A stretch of DNA of 64,000 bases from assembly GCF_000426305.1 (NCBI RefSeq), contig NZ_AUFC01000008.1:78937-142936 (forward strand), in the 5' to 3' direction. The notes beneath the pieces are model-generated. The model did not search any database. It saw nothing but the letters and a program-made list of their open reading frames with translations, and was not told the origin of the DNA. Positions 37,535 through 46,182 of this stretch are shown piece by piece. This DNA is from Anaerovorax odorimutans DSM 5092. GTDB lineage: Bacteria; Bacillota; Clostridia; Peptostreptococcales; Anaerovoracaceae. Position numbers and translations under genes: made by a program. Each line of letters begins with the position of its first letter. Position 1 is the first letter of the stretch.

Positions 37535-38092
37535 TTAAAACTGCACCTTTACATTTTCCCTTTCTTTTACATCCTGAACCTCAAATAATGGCTTACGTGT
37601 AAAATGAAACATACCTGCGATAATATTGCTCGGAAACATCTCTGTCTTAATGTTAAATTCTTTGACTACTGCATTATAGTATTTTCTGGAATTTGCAATT
37701 TCATCCTCAATTCTTTTTAATTGACTTTGCAAATCTAAAAAATTCGTATTTGCTTTTAAATCAGGATAACTTTCAGCTATTGCAAATAAACTTTTTAATG
37801 TTCCCTGAAGCATATTTTCACCTTGAATCTTATCCTCCATTGTAGTTGCTCCTGCTGCCATATTCCTAGCCTGTACTACTTTTTCCAAAGTACCTGATTC
37901 ATGGGCTGCATAGCCTTTTACAGTTTCAACAAGATTAGGTATTAAATCATACCTTTTCTTTAAATAGACATCCATTGTTGAAAATGCTTCCTCAATCATA
38001 TTTTTTAATTTAACAAAACCATTGTAGGCAGTAATTATCCATACAATAAGTATAGCAACAACTGCAACAATTATAATTAGTGCTATTTTCAT
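37535..38092 (-). CDS. lemA: LemA family protein
   Basis: The 185-residue protein has an N-terminal membrane anchor (IALIIIVAVVAILIVWIITA) and a cytoplasmic or extracytoplasmic four-helix bundle that begins YNGFVKLKNMIEEAFSTMDV and includes KKRYDLIPNLVETVKGYAAH, the LemA signature. It is transcribed ahead of the DUF2207 gene. The start codon lacks a close ribosome site: a strong GGAAGGAG lies 33 nt upstream, separated by a perfect hairpin (38102-38122). Confidence 0.9.
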   Translation of the reverse strand: MKIALIIIVAVVAILIVWIITAYNGFVKLKNMIEEAFSTMDVYLKKRYDLIPNLVETVKGYAAHESGTLEKVVQARNMAAGATTMEDKIQGENMLQGTLKSLFAIAESYPDLKANTNFLDLQSQLKRIEDEIANSRKYYNAVVKEFNIKTEMFPSNIIAGMFHFTRKPLFEVQDVKERENVKVQF

Positions 38093-38101
38093 ACTTTCTC
38101 T

Positions 38102-38132
38102 ATGATGTTATAAAAACATCATTTACTCCTTC
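38102..38132 (-). promoter_or_regulatory. Displaced Shine-Dalgarno, hairpin and micro-ORF before lemA
   Basis: GGAAGGAG is followed by TAA, then hairpin ATGATGTT/AACATCAT with loop TTTAT, then 9 nt to the lemA ATG. The hairpin also contains ATG-ATG-TTT-TTA-TAA, a four-codon ORF well placed after the ribosome site. Either the folded hairpin shortens the spacing, or the micro-ORF delivers ribosomes to lemA. Confidence 0.5.
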
Positions 38133-38164
38133 CTCTATATTGTTTTAATTTTAAACCTTTTTAA

Positions 38165-38830
38165 TTATTTAATTTCCCAGTCAATAATCTTCCCGTATTC
38201 AGACAAAAATTTATTTGCCTTAGAAAAATGTTTACATCCAAAAAATCCATTATACGCCGAAAGTGGGCTTGGATGTGCTGCCTTTAATACAAGATGATTT
38301 TTATTTGTAATAAAAGCGGATTTTGACTTTGCATTTGCTCCCCAAAGGATAAAGACTATAGGATCATTTCTTTCATTTAATAGTTCAATAACTTTATCTG
38401 TAAATATTTCCCATCCTTTCTGTTTATGTGAATTTGCCTGACCCTTTCTCACTGTAAGTACTGTATTTAACAATAAAACCCCTTGCTTTGCCCAATCTTC
38501 TAAATAACCATGATTTGGAGGCTTAATGCCTAAATCACTTTCCAGTTCCTTAAAAATATTTACAAGAGATGGTGGTTTTTTTACTCCCTTCTGTACTGAA
38601 AAGCAAAGACCATGAGCCTGATTTGGTTCATGATATGGGTCTTGACCTAAAATAACAACCTTGACATCACTATAGCTTGTATACTTTAAAGCATTAAAAA
38701 TGTCATACATTGTCGGATAAGTTACTTTTGTCCTATACTCGCTAATCAGGAACTTACGTAACTGCAAATAATATTCTTTTTTAAATTCATCTTTTAGGAT
38801 TTCATCCCATTCATTTCCTATGTTAACCAT
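38165..38830 (-). CDS. ung: Uracil-DNA glycosylase, family 1
   Basis: The 221-residue repair enzyme removes uracil from DNA. GQDPYH at 62-67 contains the catalytic Asp64, and [17 protein letters not shown] near the C-terminus is the conserved His-containing minor-groove loop. The length is normal for Ung. There is no Shine-Dalgarno: TAAAAT (38837-38842) with TTGTTT 17 nt upstream forms a promoter whose start point coincides with the ATG, so the mRNA appears leaderless. Confidence 0.95.
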   Translation of the reverse strand: MVNIGNEWDEILKDEFKKEYYLQLRKFLISEYRTKVTYPTMYDIFNALKYTSYSDVKVVILGQDPYHEPNQAHGLCFSVQKGVKKPPSLVNIFKELESDLGIKPPNHGYLEDWAKQGVLLLNTVLTVRKGQANSHKQKGWEIFTDKVIELLNERNDPIVFILWGANAKSKSAFITNKNHLVLKAAHPSPLSAYNGFFGCKHFSKANKFLSEYGKIIDWEIK

Positions 38831-38836
38831 ATTTTA

Positions 38837-38865
38837 ATTTTATAATAAATTGTTAGAGAAAACAA
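38837..38865 (-). promoter_or_regulatory. Promoter of ung, leaderless spacing
   Basis: TTGTTT, 17-nt spacer, TAAAAT, then 6 nt and the ATG. Confidence 0.65.
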
Positions 38866-38878
38866 GAAATAGATAGTG

Positions 38879-38884
38879 TATAAT
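38879..38884 (+). promoter_or_regulatory. Consensus -10 box 6 nt before an ATG
   Basis: TATAAT followed by ATAACC and then ATG of the next gene. No good -35 box is present at 16-18 nt. The region overlaps the divergent ung promoter. Confidence 0.55.
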
Positions 38885-38890
38885 ATAACC

Positions 38891-39529
38891 ATGAGTACAG
38901 TTTATTTATCAGAAAATGCTGACGAATCACTGAAGGAATATATTATTGACACTGGTCATGTTTTAATGGAGGTAAAAAAAACTGCTGATGTATATGACGG
39001 AATAGCAACTCATCCTGACATATACATATGCAAAATCTGTGACCAGCTAATAACCGAAGAAGGTGATTTAGGCTATAATTATCCAAACAATGTTAAATAT
39101 AATGCTGCTTGTGTGGGGAAATATTTTATACACAACACAAATTACACTGCGCCAAAACTTCTTGAATTTGCAAAACAAAAGGGTTTGACTATTGTCCATG
39201 TAAATCAGGGATATACAAAATGTAACCTTGCAATAGTAGATGATAAATCGGTCATTACATCGGATGAAGGAATTGCAAAAACACTTGAATCCACCACGGA
39301 TATTGATGTACTTCTTATTTCAAACGGCAATATAAAGCTTAAAGGATTTCCATATGGATTTATAGGCGGTACATCTGGCAGAGTGGGAGATGCAATGGTA
39401 TTTCATGGTGACTTATCCGAACACCCTGATTATATAGAAATGTCTAACTTTGTATTTGACAGAGGTTTTTGTCTTCAATATTTTGATAGTTTTGAGTTAG
39501 AAGACATAGGCTCTATAATAGAAGTGTAA
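38891..39529 (+). CDS. Uncharacterised protein, possible GME/pentein-fold (DUF6873-like)
   Basis: The 212-residue soluble protein begins MSTVYLSENADESLKEYIID. It has conserved-looking blocks ATHPDIYICKI, YPNNVKYNAACVGKYFIHN, VNQGYTKCNLAIVDDKSVIT and GFIGGTSGRVGDAMVFHGDL. The N-QGY-KC block and the His-Asp residues recall the guanidine-modifying (pentein) fold; my assignment to DUF6873 is from memory and tentative. It is directly followed (2 nt) by a radical-SAM gene, so the two probably work together. There is no ribosome site, and TATAAT lies 6 nt before the ATG. An upstream ATG at 38876 precedes that -10 box and is unlikely. Confidence 0.6.
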   Translation: MSTVYLSENADESLKEYIIDTGHVLMEVKKTADVYDGIATHPDIYICKICDQLITEEGDLGYNYPNNVKYNAACVGKYFIHNTNYTAPKLLEFAKQKGLTIVHVNQGYTKCNLAIVDDKSVITSDEGIAKTLESTTDIDVLLISNGNIKLKGFPYGFIGGTSGRVGDAMVFHGDLSEHPDYIEMSNFVFDRGFCLQYFDSFELEDIGSIIEV

Positions 39530-39531
39530 TC

Positions 39532-40548
39532 ATGAAAAAACATGCAATTATACCTATTTTCATTCCACATATCGGATGCCCAAATGACTGTGTATTTTGT
39601 AATCAGAAAAAAATTACAGCCAAAATAAATCCGCCTTCAAAAGAGGATATTGTGGATATAATAGAAAGAAATTTGAAAACTATCATAAATCGCAATATTG
39701 AAACCATTGAAATTGCTTTTTTTGGAGGAAGCTTTACAGGAATCCCCTTAGACGAGCAAATATCATATCTTTCCATTGCAAAAAAATATAAAGATGAAGG
39801 CTTTATAAACAAAATTCATCTGTCTACAAGACCTGACTATATTGATGACAAAATCCTCACCAATTTAAAGGAGCATAGTGTTGACATTATTGAACTTGGA
39901 GTTCAATCCTTTGATGAAGATGTTCTTCGTTTATCAGGAAGAGGCCATAATGCTCAAGTAGTATATTCCAGCTCAAAACTTATTAAAGAATATGGTTTTG
40001 AACTTGGTCTTCAGCTTATGATTGGTCTTCCGGGAGACAGTTATGAAAAAGATATTTACTCTGCTAACGAAGCTGTTAAAATAGGTCCTTCAATAGCAAG
40101 ACTATATCCTACTATTATAATTTATGATACAGCACTTTATGACATGTATAAAAAAGGAAGTTACACTCCACTTTCTGCTGATGAAGCTGTAAAAAATACA
40201 AAAGATATGTACAAGATTTTAAAAAATGCCGGCATTAATGTAATAAGAATAGGTTTAAAAAGTACAGATTATATTAATGAAAACGGTCAAGTAACAGGCG
40301 GCACATATCATCCTGCTTTCAGACAGCTTGTTGAATCAGAACTTGCAAAAGAACATCTGGAGAATCAGCTTTTAAAGTCACAAATTAATAATAGTAAAAT
40401 AAACTTTGTCAGCAACAGTAAATGTTTTTCTTATATGATTGGAAATAATAAATCAAATAAAATATATTTTAAAGAAAAATATCCCAATTTTTCCTTTAAA
40501 TTTAAAGTTAATCCAAATCTTAAAGATGATGAATATTTATTGTTATAA
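39532..40548 (+). CDS. Radical SAM protein (Elp3/HemN-like)
   Basis: The 338-residue protein carries the CX3CX2C 4Fe-4S motif in IGCPNDCVFCNQKK (Cys16, Cys20, Cys23). EIAFFGGSFTGIPLDEQISY and ELGVQSFDEDVLRLSGRGH are typical of the Elp3/COG1243 and coproporphyrinogen-dehydrogenase-like branch. No GNAT acetyltransferase domain is present, so it is not a full Elp3. The substrate is unknown. It overlaps in context with the preceding GME-like gene (2-nt gap) and has no strong ribosome site, implying translational coupling. A terminator follows after about 110 nt. Confidence 0.85.
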   Translation: MKKHAIIPIFIPHIGCPNDCVFCNQKKITAKINPPSKEDIVDIIERNLKTIINRNIETIEIAFFGGSFTGIPLDEQISYLSIAKKYKDEGFINKIHLSTRPDYIDDKILTNLKEHSVDIIELGVQSFDEDVLRLSGRGHNAQVVYSSSKLIKEYGFELGLQLMIGLPGDSYEKDIYSANEAVKIGPSIARLYPTIIIYDTALYDMYKKGSYTPLSADEAVKNTKDMYKILKNAGINVIRIGLKSTDYINENGQVTGGTYHPAFRQLVESELAKEHLENQLLKSQINNSKINFVSNSKCFSYMIGNNKSNKIYFKEKYPNFSFKFKVNPNLKDDEYLLL

Positions 40549-40656
40549 TGTTCTTTGTTTTATACCATATCTATATCAAACTCAATATAGATTAATAAGA
40601 GAAAATTATTAAATAGAGAAACTAATAAAATAAAAATAAGGTTATTATTTTTACTT

Positions 40657-40690
40657 GGCAGATTGATATTTTTTCAATCTGCCTTTTTAT
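40657..40690 (+). terminator. Terminator of the radical-SAM unit
   Basis: Perfect 9-bp stem GGCAGATTG / CAATCTGCC followed by TTTTTATTT. Confidence 0.9.
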
Positions 40691-40797
40691 TTGGTTATTA
40701 AAATTTTTCAATATTTATTAATGATATTAAACAAATAATTAAATAGAGAAAATAAGAATTTTTTGCTTCTATAATTAAAAAAAGGTTGCTTATTCAT

Positions 40798-40902
40798 ATG
40801 CAGATTATTTATTTACTTATTATTTTATTAACTTGTCTAATTTTTATATACATATTGTCCACTTTTCTGAATACAATTTACAAAATGCAAAATTCTTTTT
40901 AG
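40798..40902 (+). CDS. Possible 34-residue single-span membrane peptide
   Basis: ATG begins MQIIYLLIILLTCLIFIYIL and ends NTIYKMQNSF: one strongly hydrophobic helix and a short basic/polar tail. It ends 28 nt before the Ca2+-ATPase start. AAAGG lies 12 nt before the ATG, which is marginal. Small single-span peptides are known partners of P-type ATPases (KdpF in bacteria, phospholamban-like peptides in animals), so the location is suggestive, but the AT-rich DNA could also give such an ORF by chance. Confidence 0.4.
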   Translation: MQIIYLLIILLTCLIFIYILSTFLNTIYKMQNSF

Positions 40903-40930
40903 AGAACTTAAGATAAGGAGTGAATTGAAT

Positions 40931-43576
40931 ATGTATATTAAACCTGGACTTACTTCCTCTCAGGTTGCTGATTCTCGAATAAATAACGGTGATAACAGTC
41001 TAACACAGAGAAAAAGAAAAGGATTTTTAAAGCAATATTTAAGCAGCTTTGGTGATCCAATCATAAAAATATTGTTAGTTGCATTAGCTTTAAATGTAAT
41101 TTTTTTATTTCGTGATGCAAACTGGCTTGAAACAGCAGGTATAGCCATAGCTGTTTTTTTAGCTACATTTGTTTCAACCTTATCCGAATATGGCAGTGAA
41201 TCAGCTTTCATTAAATTAATGGACGAGACTCAACGTATACAATGCAGGGTTTTAAGAGATGGAAACACTATATCTGTACCAATCAATGAAATTGTTGTTG
41301 GTGATATTGTATTATTGCAGGCAGGGGAAAAAATTCCTGCCGACGGTATTATAATATCAGGGAAATTAAAAATTGATCAATCTGCTTTAAACGGAGAAAG
41401 CAAAGAAATTGAAAAATTACCTGATATCAGAAGTATTACCGAGCAAACATCCAGCTGGGATTTAATGTCTTCTCATCAACTATTTAGAGGAAGTGTGGTT
41501 GATGAAGGTGAAGGCGTAATGGAAGTTATTAGGGTTGGAGATTTTACATTTTATGGTGTTTTAGCTATGGAAATGCAAGAAGAATCAAGAGAAAGTCCTT
41601 TAAAGATCCGCCTTTCAGAGCTTGCAAAAATCTTAAGTAAAATCGGTTATTTAGCTGCCGCAGTTATAGCTTTTTCAGATCTTTTTTCTTCTATTGTACT
41701 AGAAAATAATATGCAGTTTTCATTAATCTGTTCAGTACTTTCAAATCCATACGCAATGACAGGTTATATTCTACACGCCATAACCCTTGCAATTATTATC
41801 GTTGTTGTTGCTGTCCCCGAAGGTCTTCCTATGATGATTACTGTGGTACTCTCATCTAATATGCTGCGAATGCTGAAAGATAAAGTAATGGTCAGGAAGC
41901 TGGTTGGAATTGAAACAGCCGGCAGTTTAAATATTTTATTTACCGATAAGACTGGAACACTTACGCAAGGAAAATTGGCTGTAAGCCATTTCATGACAGG
42001 TGACGGTAAAATTTATCGTAATAAGGATAAACCGGGAAGAGGTTCTCCTCAATTACAATATTTAGCACTTTCTAGTTTTTATAACACTGGCTCTGTAATT
42101 TCAAAAACAAAACCCTTAGGAGGAAATTCTACTGACAGAGCCTTATTAGAATACGTTATGCCCTTACCCATAGAAACAGATCAATATATCAAACTTGACA
42201 GTATTCCCTTTAATAGTGAGAAAAAATATTCCGCCGCCCGAATATCAGGGAAAAAAGATTTAAGTTTAATAAAAGGTGCTCCCGAAAAAATTTTACCAAG
42301 CTGTACACATTACTATGGAGAAGATGGCAATGTATACCCACTTTCAAAAATAAAATTATTGGAAGATACTTGGCACGATCTTACAGCAAACGCAATTCGT
42401 GTTATTGTAGTTGCAGCTGCAAAGACTTGGCCTATATACGAAGATGAATTTTCAAACCTCATTTTAATCGGTCTTATTGGTATCAGAGACGAATTGAGAC
42501 CTGAAGCACAAAGCTCTATTAATCAAATAATGAATGCCGGTGTACAGGTTGTAATGATTACAGGAGATAATAAAGATACTGCTGTTGCCATAGCAAGAGG
42601 TACAGGGCTTCTTAATGAATATGAAAAAGACAGCATTATCACTAGTAAGGATTTAAATAAACTAAGTGACGAACAATTAAAGCAAATTCTACCAAAGCTT
42701 CGTGTTGTAGCAAGAGCTTTGCCTACAGATAAAAGCCGATTGGTCACTTTAGCTCATGAACTAGGTATGGTTACAGGAATGACTGGTGATGGCATAAATG
42801 ATGGTCCTGCATTAAAGCTTTCCGATGTTGGCTTTGCCATGGGTGACGGTACAGAAGTTGCAAAAGAAGCCGGAGATATTGTCATAATGGACAACAACAT
42901 TCACTCTATTTCAAAAGCAATATTGTATGGCAGAACGATTTTTAAAAGTATTCAAAAGTTTATTATATTTCAGCTTACTATGAATTTATGTGCCGTGGGA
43001 GTTTGCTTTATTGGACCGTTTATAGGAATGGAAACACCCATTACAGTAATTCAAATGTTATGGGTCAACATTATTATGGACACTCTTGCAGGTCTTGCCT
43101 TTGCCGGAGAAGCCCCTCTTTTAGAATATATGGAGGAACCTCCGAAATCCAGAGATGAACCTGTATTAAACAAACAAATGCTAAAGCAAATATTGTTTAT
43201 GGGATTTTATACGATAATTATATGTATGCTTTTCCTTTCATTAAATTGGGTAAAAATATTCTTTCATTATTCATTTAATGCTTCAAAATTTTTATCTGCA
43301 TTTTTTACTTTATTTATATTTTGCGGTATTTTTAACAGTTTTAATGCCAGAACAACAAGAATTAATTTAACTGCATATTTGTCAAAAAACCCTGCCTTCA
43401 TAGCTATCATTTCAATAATATGCACAGTGCAGTTGATTTTAACATATTATGGGGGAACATTGTTTAGAACTTATCCCCTTTCCGCGCCAGAATTAATTTT
43501 AACCATAATATTAGCAGCAACAGTTATACCTGCAGATATGATAAGAAAAATTTTTATTAAAAAAATACTGAAATAA
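40931..43576 (+). CDS. Calcium-type P2 ATPase (cation-transporting ATPase)
   Basis: The 881-residue P-type ATPase pumps a cation, most likely Ca2+, out of the cell. It has the actuator motif LNGES (153-157), the transport-site PEGLP in VVVAVPEGLPM (296-300), the phosphorylated Asp339 in DKTGTLTQG, nucleotide-binding LIKGAPEKIL, and TGDGINDGPAL in the P domain. QMLWVNIIMDTLAGLAFAGE supplies the M6 Asn/Asp Ca2+ ligands. The short N-terminus and LSEYGSESAFIKLMDE are closer to plasma-membrane-type (PMCA) pumps than to SERCA. AAGGAG lies 10 nt before ATG 40931; a TTG at 40925 is also possible. Confidence 0.93.
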   Translation: MYIKPGLTSSQVADSRINNGDNSLTQRKRKGFLKQYLSSFGDPIIKILLVALALNVIFLFRDANWLETAGIAIAVFLATFVSTLSEYGSESAFIKLMDETQRIQCRVLRDGNTISVPINEIVVGDIVLLQAGEKIPADGIIISGKLKIDQSALNGESKEIEKLPDIRSITEQTSSWDLMSSHQLFRGSVVDEGEGVMEVIRVGDFTFYGVLAMEMQEESRESPLKIRLSELAKILSKIGYLAAAVIAFSDLFSSIVLENNMQFSLICSVLSNPYAMTGYILHAITLAIIIVVVAVPEGLPMMITVVLSSNMLRMLKDKVMVRKLVGIETAGSLNILFTDKTGTLTQGKLAVSHFMTGDGKIYRNKDKPGRGSPQLQYLALSSFYNTGSVISKTKPLGGNSTDRALLEYVMPLPIETDQYIKLDSIPFNSEKKYSAARISGKKDLSLIKGAPEKILPSCTHYYGEDGNVYPLSKIKLLEDTWHDLTANAIRVIVVAAAKTWPIYEDEFSNLILIGLIGIRDELRPEAQSSINQIMNAGVQVVMITGDNKDTAVAIARGTGLLNEYEKDSIITSKDLNKLSDEQLKQILPKLRVVARALPTDKSRLVTLAHELGMVTGMTGDGINDGPALKLSDVGFAMGDGTEVAKEAGDIVIMDNNIHSISKAILYGRTIFKSIQKFIIFQLTMNLCAVGVCFIGPFIGMETPITVIQMLWVNIIMDTLAGLAFAGEAPLLEYMEEPPKSRDEPVLNKQMLKQILFMGFYTIIICMLFLSLNWVKIFFHYSFNASKFLSAFFTLFIFCGIFNSFNARTTRINLTAYLSKNPAFIAIISIICTVQLILTYYGGTLFRTYPLSAPELILTIILAATVIPADMIRKIFIKKILK

Positions 43577-43583
43577 CTAATAA

Positions 43584-43620
43584 GCAGAAAGACAATTTTA
43601 TATTGTTTTTCTGTTTTTTA
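43584..43620 (+). terminator. Terminator of the Ca2+-ATPase gene
   Basis: Stem AGCAGAAA-GACAAT / ATTGTT-TTTCTG followed by TTTTTT, starting 8 nt after the stop codon. Confidence 0.8.
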
Positions 43621-43739
43621 GTATATGTAGCTGCCATAGGTTTTTAGTAATGTAGCTGCCATCTTGTTTTTTCCTAATGTTTATGATAAAATGACTGGTA
43701 AAACTTTTTAAATGAATAAACTTTATGGAGGTAATTAAT

Positions 43740-44003
43740 ATGAGAGCAGTCATCACTGTAATCGGTAAAGATATGGTAGGTATATTAGCTAAAGTCAGCA
43801 CAACTTGTTCTGAAGCAAATGCAAATGTTATTGAAGTGACTCAATCAGTATTGCAAGACTTCTTTGCCATGGTTATGCTTATTGATATTGAAAAAATGAC
43901 GTGTGAATTACCCGAATTACACGAAAAACTTGAAAATAATGTAAAAGAAATGACAATACACGTTATGCATGAAGATATATTTAATTCAATGCATCGTATA
44001 TAA
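43740..44003 (+). CDS. ACT domain protein (UPF0237)
   Basis: This 87-residue stand-alone ACT domain begins RAVITVIGKDMVGILAKVST, the GcvR-like ligand-binding pattern. ACT domains bind amino acids or other small molecules. GGAGGTAATTAAT precedes ATG 43740; an ATG five codons earlier overlaps that site. It precedes a DUF711/UPF0210 gene by 34 nt, an association conserved across many Firmicutes and archaea; the pair's biochemical role is not known to me. Confidence 0.92.
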   Translation: MRAVITVIGKDMVGILAKVSTTCSEANANVIEVTQSVLQDFFAMVMLIDIEKMTCELPELHEKLENNVKEMTIHVMHEDIFNSMHRI

Positions 44004-44037
44004 TACTATATAAGAAAGAAATCAGAGGTAGAAACAC

Positions 44038-45396
44038 ATGCTTAACATGAGTGACATCATGGAAACTATAACCATGATTCAAGATGAAAATTTAGATATA
44101 AGAACTATAACTATGGGAATTTCTCTTTTAGACTGCTGTGACAGCGATATTGATAAATCCTGTGAAAAAGTTTATAACAAAATTTACAATTATGCTAAAG
44201 ATTTAGTTAAAACAGGATGTGATATAGAACAAAAATATGGTATTCCTATTATTAATAAAAGAGTTTCTGTTACTCCAATAGCCATATTAGTAGCAGCATC
44301 CGGCGGAGATCCTGTTAAATATGCTCACACATTGGAACGTGTTGCAAATGATATTGGAGTAAATTTTATCGGGGGTTTTTCTGCCCTTGTTCATAAAGGT
44401 TTTTCTCCCGGAGACAAAGCTTTAATTGATTCAATTCCACGTGCTTTAGCAGAAACAGATCATGTTTGTGCTTCAGTAAATATAGGTACAACTAAAACCG
44501 GAATAAATATGGATGCTGTTAAAACTATGGGGAAAATAGTACGTGAAACAGCAGAATTAACAGCTGATCGTCAGTGTATAGGTGCTGCAAAATTGGTTGT
44601 ATTTTGCAACGCTCCTGAGGACAATCCTTTCATGGCCGGTGCAATGCATGGCCCAGGTGAACCAGACTGCGTAATTAATGTGGGAGTTTCAGGTCCCGGA
44701 GTTGTTCGAGCTGCAATTGCTAAAGCTCCTGATGATTATGACTTAACTCAAATTGCTGATATAATAAAGAAAACTGCATTCAAAATCACCCGTATGGGAC
44801 AACTTGTAGGAAGTGAAGCTTCTGCTCGTTTAGGGGTTCCCTTTGGAATTGTAGATTTATCTCTTGCTCCTACACCTGCCATTGGTGATTCTGTTGCTCA
44901 TATATTAGAAGAAATCGGACTTGATATGTGCGGATGCCACGGAACTACTGCTGCACTTGCTATGCTTAACGATGCAGTTAAAAAAGGAGGAGTAATGGCA
45001 TCATCTAATGTGGGTGGTCTTTCTGGCGCTTTTATTCCAGTAACTGAAGATGCTGGTATGATAGAAGCCGCTCGCTGCGGAACACTTATATTAGAAAAGT
45101 TAGAAGCTATGACTGCTGTATGTTCTGTTGGTCTTGATATGATTGCAATTCCTGGAGAGACTCCTGCTGAAGTTATTTCAGCTATTATAGCAGATGAAGC
45201 TGCAATAGGTATGGTAAACTCAAAGACTACTGCCGTAAGAGTAATCCCTGCAATCGGTAAATCAGAAGGAGAAGAACTTGAATTCGGAGGACTTCTCGGA
45301 AACGGTCCTGTTATGAAAGTAAATATGACATCTCCTGCAAAAATGATTAACAGAGGCGGAAGAATACCGGCTCCAATGCATAGTTTGAAAAATTAA
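44038..45396 (+). CDS. UPF0210/DUF711 (PFL family) protein
   Basis: The 452-residue cytosolic protein matches the conserved DUF711 family, with blocks [36 protein letters not shown] and a glycine-rich core ([25 protein letters not shown]). It is distantly related to the glycyl-radical/PFL fold, hence the family name, but no glycyl-radical motif is seen and the activity is unknown. AGAGGTAGAAACAC precedes the ATG; a second ATG three codons on is possible. It is cotranscribed with the ACT gene and ends at a strong terminator. Confidence 0.9.
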   Translation: MLNMSDIMETITMIQDENLDIRTITMGISLLDCCDSDIDKSCEKVYNKIYNYAKDLVKTGCDIEQKYGIPIINKRVSVTPIAILVAASGGDPVKYAHTLERVANDIGVNFIGGFSALVHKGFSPGDKALIDSIPRALAETDHVCASVNIGTTKTGINMDAVKTMGKIVRETAELTADRQCIGAAKLVVFCNAPEDNPFMAGAMHGPGEPDCVINVGVSGPGVVRAAIAKAPDDYDLTQIADIIKKTAFKITRMGQLVGSEASARLGVPFGIVDLSLAPTPAIGDSVAHILEEIGLDMCGCHGTTAALAMLNDAVKKGGVMASSNVGGLSGAFIPVTEDAGMIEAARCGTLILEKLEAMTAVCSVGLDMIAIPGETPAEVISAIIADEAAIGMVNSKTTAVRVIPAIGKSEGEELEFGGLLGNGPVMKVNMTSPAKMINRGGRIPAPMHSLKN

Positions 45397-45410
45397 AGAT
45401 TATTACATGA

Positions 45411-45441
45411 AAATACCTAGCTTAAAAGTTAGGTATTTTTA
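45411..45441 (+). terminator. Terminator of the ACT/DUF711 unit
   Basis: Stem AAATACCTA / TAGGTATTT with a 10-nt loop and TT following, 15 nt after the stop. Confidence 0.85.
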
Positions 45442-45487
45442 TGTGTTTTATTATCAAATTCTTGATTATATTTAGAAACTTTTTTCA

Positions 45488-45580
45488 TTATGACAATGCC
45501 AAACCTCTAGCCAATCCAGCTACAGCCATAGTAATAACTATCCCCTCTTCAGTTATAAAGATACTTTTTAAATCTATCAC
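45488..45580 (-). CDS. Possible 30-residue peptide coupled to the preceding small membrane gene
   Basis: GTG overlaps the stop codon of the upstream gene as GTGA and opens VIDLKSIFITEEGIVITMAV followed by AGLARGLALS and TAA. The overlap is typical of coupled translation, but there is no family match and the ORF is short. Confidence 0.3.
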   Translation of the reverse strand: MIDLKSIFITEEGIVITMAVAGLARGLALS

Positions 45581-45801
45581 CTTACTTTTTTATAAATAAA
45601 ATAAATGGCGATTCCAATTGGAAAATATAGAGCACAAATAATTCCCCAAAAGATAGATTCATAAAAATCAATTCCATTTTTTCTTGCATCCTTAAAAAAA
45701 GTAATACAAACTATAAGAAACAAAATACACAGTAGCAGAAAATCAAAATACAAAAATGGCCATATGCTGAGATTTATATTATTAAAAAAATTATAATGCA
45801 T
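45577..45801 (-). CDS. Small membrane protein, 74 residues
   Basis: The protein has two hydrophobic helices (about 12-34 and 48-68) joined by FKDARKNGIDFYESIFWG and ends in basic IYKKVR. The pattern of a helix, a short charged loop and Pro-Ile-Gly in the second helix recalls PLDc_N-like small membrane proteins, but I cannot assign it. GGGGA lies 12 nt before the ATG, so the ribosome site is poor. Confidence 0.5.
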   Translation of the reverse strand: MHYNFFNNINLSIWPFLYFDFLLLCILFLIVCITFFKDARKNGIDFYESIFWGIICALYFPIGIAIYFIYKKVR

Positions 45802-46182
45802 TTACTATCAAATCCCCTTTTTACTATCTTAAAATATTCCTATAAAAATTTTATATTTTGCATTTATTTACTAAAATAATCCAATATATTACTATTATAA
45901 TATATCTTTATATAAATTAGTCAATATCTTAGGTATTACGTGTTGATATAATCTGACATCACTTTTAGATAAATACTATATAAATTTTAGATATATATAA
46001 TTTTATATAGTACATAATAAGGCTTTATTCAATTAAATTCTTATTTTTATCATGACAATATTTGAAACAAAAATAAACCCACCTTTTCGTAGGTTTATTA
46101 TGTTTTTGAGTAATACCCGATTTTGCGTAAATCACATAATTTGTATATGATAACCTAAAAATAAAATTAAAGATAATATCTC
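45802..46182. other. Intergenic region, AT-rich, holds one terminator
   Basis: Apart from the hairpin at 46072-46099 I see no gene, repeat or promoter pair. TATATAA-type strings are abundant, as expected from composition. Confidence 0.4.
46072..46099 (-). terminator. Terminator downstream of the histidine kinase gene
   Basis: Stem AATAAACC-TAC / GTG-GGTTTATT around a 6-nt loop followed by TTTTG on the minus strand, 84 nt after the stop codon. Confidence 0.7.

Larger units (their letters stand above)
40549..40930. other. Intergenic region before the Ca2+-ATPase
   Basis: The region holds the radical-SAM terminator (40657-40690) and the possible membrane peptide (40798-40902). The rest is AT-rich, with several TATAAT-like strings but no clear promoter pair. 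Confidence 0.4.

Noticed and set aside
39532..40548. Coproporphyrinogen III dehydrogenase (HemN)
   Set aside because: The radical-SAM core is similar, but HemN-specific N-terminal and C-terminal features are not seen, and there are no heme genes around.
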